12,597 bases of DNA from Hemicentrotus pulcherrimus (taxonomy: Eukaryota > Echinodermata > Echinoidea > Camarodonta > Strongylocentrotidae), in contig BEXV01000241.1 in NCBI GenBank assembly GCA_003118195.1, forward strand, positions 285,659-298,255, given 5' to 3'. Shown in pieces: positions 8,701-12,597 of the stretch. Both the position numbers and the translations under genes were made by a program. The number at the start of each line of letters is the position of its first letter. The stretch's first letter is position 1. Under the pieces are notes generated by a model. It had not been told where the DNA came from, did no database searches, and was given only the letters and a program-made list of their open reading frames with translations.

Positions 8701-9229
8701 CTATATTCATCCCCACTATGACTGTGATTTACTGCAGCATGTTTGTGACCGAGTCTGGACTCCATGAAGTTTTATATCAATATCTCAAAGGGTTTTGGAA
8801 ATGTTTGATTTATTCATGTTTGACCACAACAAAAAGATTGAAATAGCTTTAGGTAAATGTAAGACATTTTTATTTGATCAATTCTTGTGTTGTAAATATG
8901 ATGAATAAAGTACATTCATCAACTAGTCAATACATTGCAAAAAATATTAATGTGGCTAAATGAATGTTTTGTATTGTTTGATATCAGGTAATAAAATTGA
9001 CCTTGGTAAAGATCGGGAGGTGAATGAAGAAGACGGTCAAAGCTTTGCAGATTCACACTCGATGCGTTTCCTGGAGACTTCAGCCAAAGAGTCAGACAAT
9101 GTAGACCGCCTCTTCCTAGATATTGCAGTTGAATTAACCAATAATGTTAGAAATGGTGAGATCAGACATGATGACCATGAAGATATCATCAAAGACACTA
9201 CGTCAGTCTCAACATGCTGTAAAGGCTGA
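5619..9229 (+). CDS. RAB30: Rab30-like small GTPase, four coding exons (198 aa)
   Basis: Join 5619..5705, 6655..6738, 7663..7846 and 8988..9229 (597 nt with TGA). The product is a Ras-superfamily Rab GTPase, a GDP/GTP switch on membranes; known Rab30 proteins act at the Golgi. Visible motifs are P-loop GNAGVGKT (residues 14-21), switch I threonine T39 with Rab motif IGVDF (40-44), WDTAGQE (61-67), NKID (120-123) and ETSAK (148-152). It ends in CCKG, a CCXX-type site for double geranylgeranylation. The stretches [19 protein letters not shown] and SAKESDNV match vertebrate RAB30 from memory and separate it from Rab1, Rab8 and Rab19/43. Length is close to human RAB30 (about 203 aa). The ATG at 5619 has A at -3 and G at +4, and an in-frame TGA at 5601 excludes an upstream start. 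All three introns are GT-AG. The variable tail (about 170-194) is acidic and His-rich, unlike the vertebrate tail, and overlaps a tandem repeat. Family assignment is very secure; the ortholog call is strong. Confidence 0.96.
5706..6654 (+). other. Rab30 intron 1 (949 nt)
   Basis: Donor GTAAGG, acceptor TTTGTTTCAG. The intron is AT-rich with a short GTT-repeat run near 6567-6580 and two small tandem GTCA repeats near 6368. Short open stretches on both strands (for example 5836-6190) show no family resemblance and look like chance. No RNA gene or mobile element was recognised. Confidence 0.93.
6655..6738 (+). CDS. RAB30: Rab30 coding exon 2 (residues 30-57)
   Basis: This 84-nt exon encodes switch I and the second beta strand. 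It has the Rab30-like [10 protein letters not shown] lead-in, the Mg-binding threonine T39 and the effector segment IGVDF. The acceptor TTTGTTTCAG ends at 6654 and the donor GTAAGT begins at 6739. Both boundaries are phase 0, so the exon could be skipped without a frameshift, but skipping would remove switch I. Confidence 0.96.
6739..7662 (+). other. Rab30 intron 2 (924 nt)
   Basis: Donor GTAAGT, acceptor TTTGCTATTAG. AT-rich, with a T9 run at about 7043-7052. Overlapping short ORFs on both strands at 6802-7096 have no recognisable domain. Nothing else stands out. Confidence 0.93.
7663..7846 (+). CDS. RAB30: Rab30 coding exon 3 (residues 58-118 plus one base)
   Basis: This 184-nt exon encodes [11 protein letters not shown] (switch II with catalytic Q66), the following SITQSYY helix, the next beta strand and the [10 protein letters not shown] helix up to the strand before NKID. 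The acceptor TTTGCTATTAG ends at 7662 and the donor is G|GTAAGT at 7846/7847. The exon ends in phase 1, splitting the glycine codon G119 across intron 3. Confidence 0.96.
7847..8987 (+). other. Rab30 intron 3 (1141 nt), contains a dispersed repeat
   Basis: Donor GTAAGT, acceptor GATATCAG after a T-rich stretch. It is a phase 1 intron splitting G119. It carries the first copy of a roughly 220-bp repeat (8037-8255). A 76-codon open stretch at 8380-8610 has no recognisable domain. Confidence 0.93.
8037..8255 (+). repeat. Dispersed repeat, copy 1 (in Rab30 intron 3)
   Basis: It shares TGTAGTCCCATATACATCTT and the following sequence with 11778-12004 in the same orientation. The best part (8055-8161 against 11806-11912) aligns without gaps with about 9 differences in 107 bases by eye. 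Similarity then falls but resumes around TTTCACAATG and ACCAGAACT, ending near ATCTTTAA. No terminal inverted repeats, poly(A) tail or Pol III boxes were recognised. Confidence 0.9.
8988..9229 (+). CDS. RAB30: Rab30 coding exon 4 (residues 119-198 and stop)
   Basis: The acceptor GATATCAG ends at 8987. The first two bases complete the GGT glycine codon, followed by NKID and ETSAK, the guanine-specificity loops. An acidic tail with HDDHED (179-184) leads to the prenylation motif CCKG and TGA at 9227-9229. From about 9178 the coding sequence is also the first unit of the 53-bp tandem repeat that continues into the 3' UTR, so about the last 16 residues are encoded by repeat DNA. Confidence 0.95.
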
Positions 9230-9680
9230 CTAGCCTCAACATATTGCATCTCATTAGTCTCTACAGTTTGTTATTGGTAAGATCTGATGACATCATCAAA
9301 GGCACTACATGAATGTCAGTATATGCTTGGAATCTCTTATGATATCAGATACACTTCATCTGTATATTGTTAATCTGTATGACATTATCATCAGACTTTC
9401 TGAGGCACTTCATTAATAGTCTAAGATTGAACTCTGATGATATTATCATAGACACTAATCTAGTCTGTACAGGTTGACATGTCTGGGCCCCGTCTTACAA
9501 AGAATTACGATTGATCCAAATTAATTGCAAATCCTATCAATCGCGAGGTTGCAGTCTCCTATTTCTGAAGTACATAGTTGCGATTGACATCAATCACAAA
9601 TATGTTGTGACTGATATCAACTCTTTGTAAGACGGGGACCTGATGATATCATCAGAGACTCTACTCTAGTCTGTATGCGA
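9178..9680 (+). repeat. Degenerate tandem repeat (about 53-bp unit) spanning the Rab30 stop codon
   Basis: Unit core: TGATGATATCATCAGAGAC, then ACTAC, then TCTAGTCTGTACAGGTTG. Starts recognised at about 9178 (coding), 9231 (decayed, keeps TTAGTCTCTACAGTTTG), 9285, 9338, 9376, 9435 and 9641. Spacing is about 53 bp between the first units; removing the inserted element at 9485-9640 puts the last unit about 50 bp after its neighbour. The first unit encodes the Rab30 tail and prenylation site. Confidence 0.75.
9485..9640. mobile_element. MITE-like element with 22-bp terminal inverted repeats
   Basis: The left terminus 9485-9506 (GGGCCCCGTCTTACAAAGAA, then TT) is inverted at 9619-9640 with 20 of 22 positions matching. 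The 156-bp body has nested hairpins: CGATTGAT/ATCAATCG (9508/9536) and TTGCGATTGA/TCAATCACAA (9578/9590). No ORF is present, so it is non-autonomous. No clear target-site duplication was seen. It sits in the 3' UTR of Rab30, between two units of the tandem repeat. Similar GGGGCCCGTCTTACAAAGAG-type termini are common in marine invertebrate genomes, from memory. Confidence 0.8.
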
Positions 9681-9968
9681 TATGAATGTGTCCTGTATTT
9701 GCGGTGTCAAGCTGATTTTATTTCATTGATGTTAAGCTGTTTAATATGCAAGGTATGCAAGTACTCATATATGCATTGCAGTACCCCACCACTTTTTACT
9801 TTTGTCCTAGTTCATGTTTTTATAAATCCTTCTTTGAATTCAATTTATTTTTATTTAGTCAACAAAAAATAGACTAATCAATGCAAAAATACTAAATGTG
9901 TGTCATGAGAACCAATTACAGGTTTATTTTATTTTAGACATGTGGAAAAAGGAAAACGTTTAATTTGA

Positions 9969-9974
9969 AATAAA
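9969..9974 (+). terminator. First canonical AATAAA after the Rab30 stop
   Basis: AATAAA lies about 740 nt after the stop codon. TG-rich TGATTGTGTA follows at about 10011-10021, suitable for a downstream element. It is the nearest full hexamer, so the 3' UTR would include the tandem repeat and the MITE-like element. Cleavage is not proven. Confidence 0.45.
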
Positions 9975-11246
9975 TTGTCACTAATACATTTGACATATTC
10001 TAGCTTATTGCTGATTGTGTATCCCTTCCATACTAAGGGATCACTTTGCCTACAAGTATAAGGATAATAGAAAAGATTGTTAAGTATAACAAATCTGTAA
10101 TAACGGTAAATAGAGAAAATCTATTGTAATATGTTTTGTCTTGCCATACTAAGAAAAAGCAATCATTTCAACTCTACTGCCTATAAAAATGTGCAATCAT
10201 TACTGCAATTATTTGTGTTCATCTTAAAAGTCATGTATCACTGTAAATAATATTATTAAAACACATAAACCTGTAGTGTAAAATCTGTCTCAATGTAATT
10301 TAGATGAGCAGTCCAAATAACATTGCTTGAGGCTTTCAGAGAGGTGATGTATAATCAATCTTTCACAGACAATGTATCTGCATAAATCCAGCAAAAGCTT
10401 TGCATCATAGGCCATTTACCAAATGCTTTGTGAGTGTCTGATAAGAATAAATCAAAACACCTGTTACAAATAATTATATCTCAATAGTCAGAAAACAAAT
10501 TGCACATATTATGTGTTGATCGGTAGGGTAAGCCATGATGTTTGTTCTACCTAGCAACATCTAATGTATGCAATTCTGACTATTCTACAATTATTAAACA
10601 GTGAATAAAATTATTTTATTGAGGCACTTCACAAAGACATATGCATTAAATTTGGTTTCATTTAGAAAAGGGCCTATTGAATGAAGGATAGAGCTATTCA
10701 TATGAAATAAAGCATAAGAGAGTTACCAGCCAATTCTTTCTGTAAAGAAATGCATTGAAAATTCTTGAAAGTGGCAGTCAATGAAAATGTTGATAAAATC
10801 TGCTATTACTTAAAAGCTACATGTTCAGGTAATAACAGTGAAGTGCTTTGTTTGAAACCTTATTTCTCTTGCCTTTTGTATCTGAAGATTTTAGTCCAGA
10901 TAGTGTTCATCAGTGTAAATCTACCTTTTTTGTGAGTAGATTGAAAATGACAGAATAAGTTTGAAATTCAAAGATGATAGATATGTTCTTTAAAATGAAG
11001 CCCTAAATGCAAGTGGATAGTGTTTTTTGTTTCATTCTGTAGAGCAAGGCTAGATTTTCCATGGCCCTATGCAAAAATTCATTGTTTTCAACATTTTTTA
11101 TTTCATGAGAATAATATTCAAAATGTGTGCAATAGTGTATCCTTGAAATCACACTAAATGAGGCTCAGAATGCACTCCAAAAAGGCAAACATTTAAAACA
11201 TGTTTTCTTGCCCAAAACTTTGACTGTGCCATGTTATGAAAAGGAT
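9975..11246. other. AT-rich downstream flank, no gene seen
   Basis: It may contain the distal Rab30 3' UTR. No exon-like stretch, RNA gene or element was recognised apart from the AATAAA hexamers reported separately. Confidence 0.65.
10446..10711 (+). terminator. Alternative AATAAA signals
   Basis: Further AATAAA hexamers at 10446-10451, 10604-10609 and 10706-10711 could give longer Rab30 3' UTRs. In AT-rich DNA such hexamers also arise by chance. Confidence 0.3.
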
Positions 11247-11413
11247 GTGTGTGCTTGTAAGTAAGCAACCGGGGGCCTACAGCTTTTAAGTGATCTATGA
11301 GGGACTTGGTAATGAGGTTTAATGTATTACCAAAAGGGCACTAGAACATTGACTTACTGGTTTCAAACCCGGGACCTCCCAATTATGAGACCACTGAGCC
11401 ACATGCCTCCTCG
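11247..11413 (-). mobile_element. tRNA-derived SINE, sea-urchin type
   Basis: On the minus strand the head reads like a tRNA: A box TGGCTCAGTGG (11401-11391) and B box GGTTTGAAACC (11369-11359) preceded by CCC. The gap between boxes is about 10 nt shorter than in a real tRNA, and no acceptor stem closes. The tail includes GTGCCCTTTTGG, CCAAGTCCCTC and CCCCCGGTTGCTTACTTAC, which I recall as typical of sea-urchin SINE tails. TGAAAAG on both sides (11237-11243 and 11418-11424) is a weak target-site duplication candidate. A decayed copy, unlikely to be active. Confidence 0.8.
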
Positions 11414-11777
11414 AATGTGAAAAGAGAAAGAAAACAAGACATTTTATTAGCATGAAACGTTTAAAAACTATTTGTAAAAAATATATTTCTACATTTACAT
11501 TATAAAAAAGAGATGAAATGTGCAATGGTACCACATAGTATAAAATACTTTTATGCTTGTGGGAGCTCTAGAAGGTTTGGTAGTGTATAAGTTTGATATT
11601 CCCACAGTGATATTTAAAGGGAAGGTTGAGTTCTGGGGAGAAGTGAAAAATAATTTGTGAGTGTTATCATTGTTATTATGGAAGTATGGAAGAACATCAG
11701 AGAAAAAATGTTCCCTGAAAATCATCGCTCTTTAAATGCCTTTATATTTTAAATATGACAAGTAACAGCTTAAAAAT

Positions 11778-12004
11778 GAGGCCTGATTTTTATGCCACAT
11801 AATTGTGTAGTCCCATATACATCTTTCTGTGTTAAGTGCTTGTTACTTTCCCAAGACTGGGCCAAATTTCTTATCATTTTGATGACTCCATAACCTTGCA
11901 GTACACACCAATACTTATATGCTACATGATCAACTTTTCTGATCGATTCCATGCCCTTTCTTTCACAATGAAATCGCTTGACCAGAACTCAACTGTATCT
12001 TTAA
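11778..12004 (+). repeat. Dispersed repeat, copy 2 (downstream of Rab30)
   Basis: Second copy of the intron 3 repeat, same orientation, about 3.75 kb away. The left side begins with a shared AGGCC(C/T)GA-like sequence. Beyond 12004 the copies diverge, but GAGAGGGT(TA)TAATGA near 8271 resembles GAGAGGGTAATGA near 12174, so this copy may contain an insertion of about 160 bp. Frames at 11836-12105 (+) and 11770-11952 (-) fall in it and are not supported as genes. Confidence 0.88.
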
Positions 12005-12597
12005 GTACTTTATATTTCATCAGAGCTCTTTTCCAATTTACCATAGCTCTTTTGGAGCTTTCCAGATCTAAGTTGTGTATTTTCTTTCATTGCCAAATAC
12101 TGTGATATAGTATTAATTTGTTAAATGAGCTCTCAGTATAAAATGAGAAAATATCCAGCTTTTTGTTCCTGTGAGAGGGTAATGATTGCCATGACAACAT
12201 TAATTTTTCTCTCATAAACAATTATTGGTTTTATCATAAAAATACTTTATCAAAGTGCAATTTTCTTTTACAAGTTCTTGCCTTAGTTACAACTGCCACC
12301 CGTATTGTTTCCTTTTGTATCTTTTTACTAATTGCATCTCATTCATTGAATATGATGTTCATCCTGAAAAAGCTATTGATTCCCTTGAAATAACTTGGAC
12401 CAAAATGGTTAGACATTGACAAGAAACTGTCATCCTTCTGGTAAAGTAAGGCTTTGGTGTGTTTTATTATTTATCATCTATTGGGGTTTAGGTGTTCATT
12501 AATTATTTTTTTAAAACATAAAAATGAATAATTTATTAACAATCTTTTTTAACATTCCTCTTGTAAAATATTGAAACCAATCGTTTTGCAATTATAT
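12005..12597. other. AT-rich region with no recognisable gene
   Basis: No ORF with domain resemblance, RNA gene or element boundary was identified. GAGAGGGTAATGA near 12174 may be a detached end of the dispersed repeat. Confidence 0.65.

Noticed and set aside
9037..9249. Minus-strand frame of 70 codons
   Set aside because: It is the antisense of Rab30 exon 4.
11359..11401. Possible minus-strand tRNA gene (good A and B boxes)
   Set aside because: No closing acceptor stem, inter-box spacing too short, and a SINE tail follows; it is a SINE head.
11770..12105. Frames on both strands at 11836-12105 and 11770-11952
   Set aside because: They lie mostly in the second copy of the dispersed repeat; the first copy does not keep an equivalent frame.

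Overview
This is eukaryotic, probably animal, genomic DNA. It is AT-rich, with long non-coding stretches, GT-AG introns, simple repeats, a MITE-like element and a tRNA-derived SINE. It holds one clear protein gene: a four-exon (coding) Rab GTPase on the + strand that matches RAB30 (CDS joined from 5619..5705, 6655..6738, 7663..7846 and 8988..9229; 198 residues). The SINE tail and a histone-type 3' end signal of the sea-urchin form (stem-loop followed by CAAGAAAGA) point to an echinoderm, most likely a sea urchin. That placement is inferred from remembered motifs, not from a search.

Layout. 1-1480 is AT-rich DNA with nothing recognisable. 1481-1589 is a fold-back element whose centre is C14 followed by A18. 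1752-3090 is a 1.3-kb pyrimidine-rich tract starting with a (TTC)14 microsatellite and ending in a near-perfect 40-bp-arm palindrome (3051-3133). 3134-3345 is locally CpG-rich. 3346-4300 has no gene. 4313-4425 looks like a promoter (CRE-like TGACGT, CCAAT box, TATATAG). It is followed by four GCGTGAG heptamers (4605-4660) and three histone-mRNA-type stem-loops, one with a correctly spaced U7-type downstream element (4698-4780). No histone coding sequence is visible. The Rab30 gene follows, with introns of 949, 924 and 1141 nt. Intron 3 carries a roughly 220-bp repeat whose second copy lies downstream at 11778-12004.

The last coding exon runs into a degenerate tandem repeat of about 53 bp. The repeat includes the codons for the prenylated tail and the stop, and continues through the 3' UTR, where a 156-bp inverted-repeat element sits at a unit boundary. 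9681-12597 is AT-rich flank with candidate poly(A) signals, a minus-strand SINE (11247-11413) and the second repeat copy.

The points most worth a second look are the orphan histone-type 3' end cluster with a promoter-like block about 300 bp upstream, the tandem repeat that runs through the end of the Rab30 reading frame, and the unusually well-preserved palindrome.
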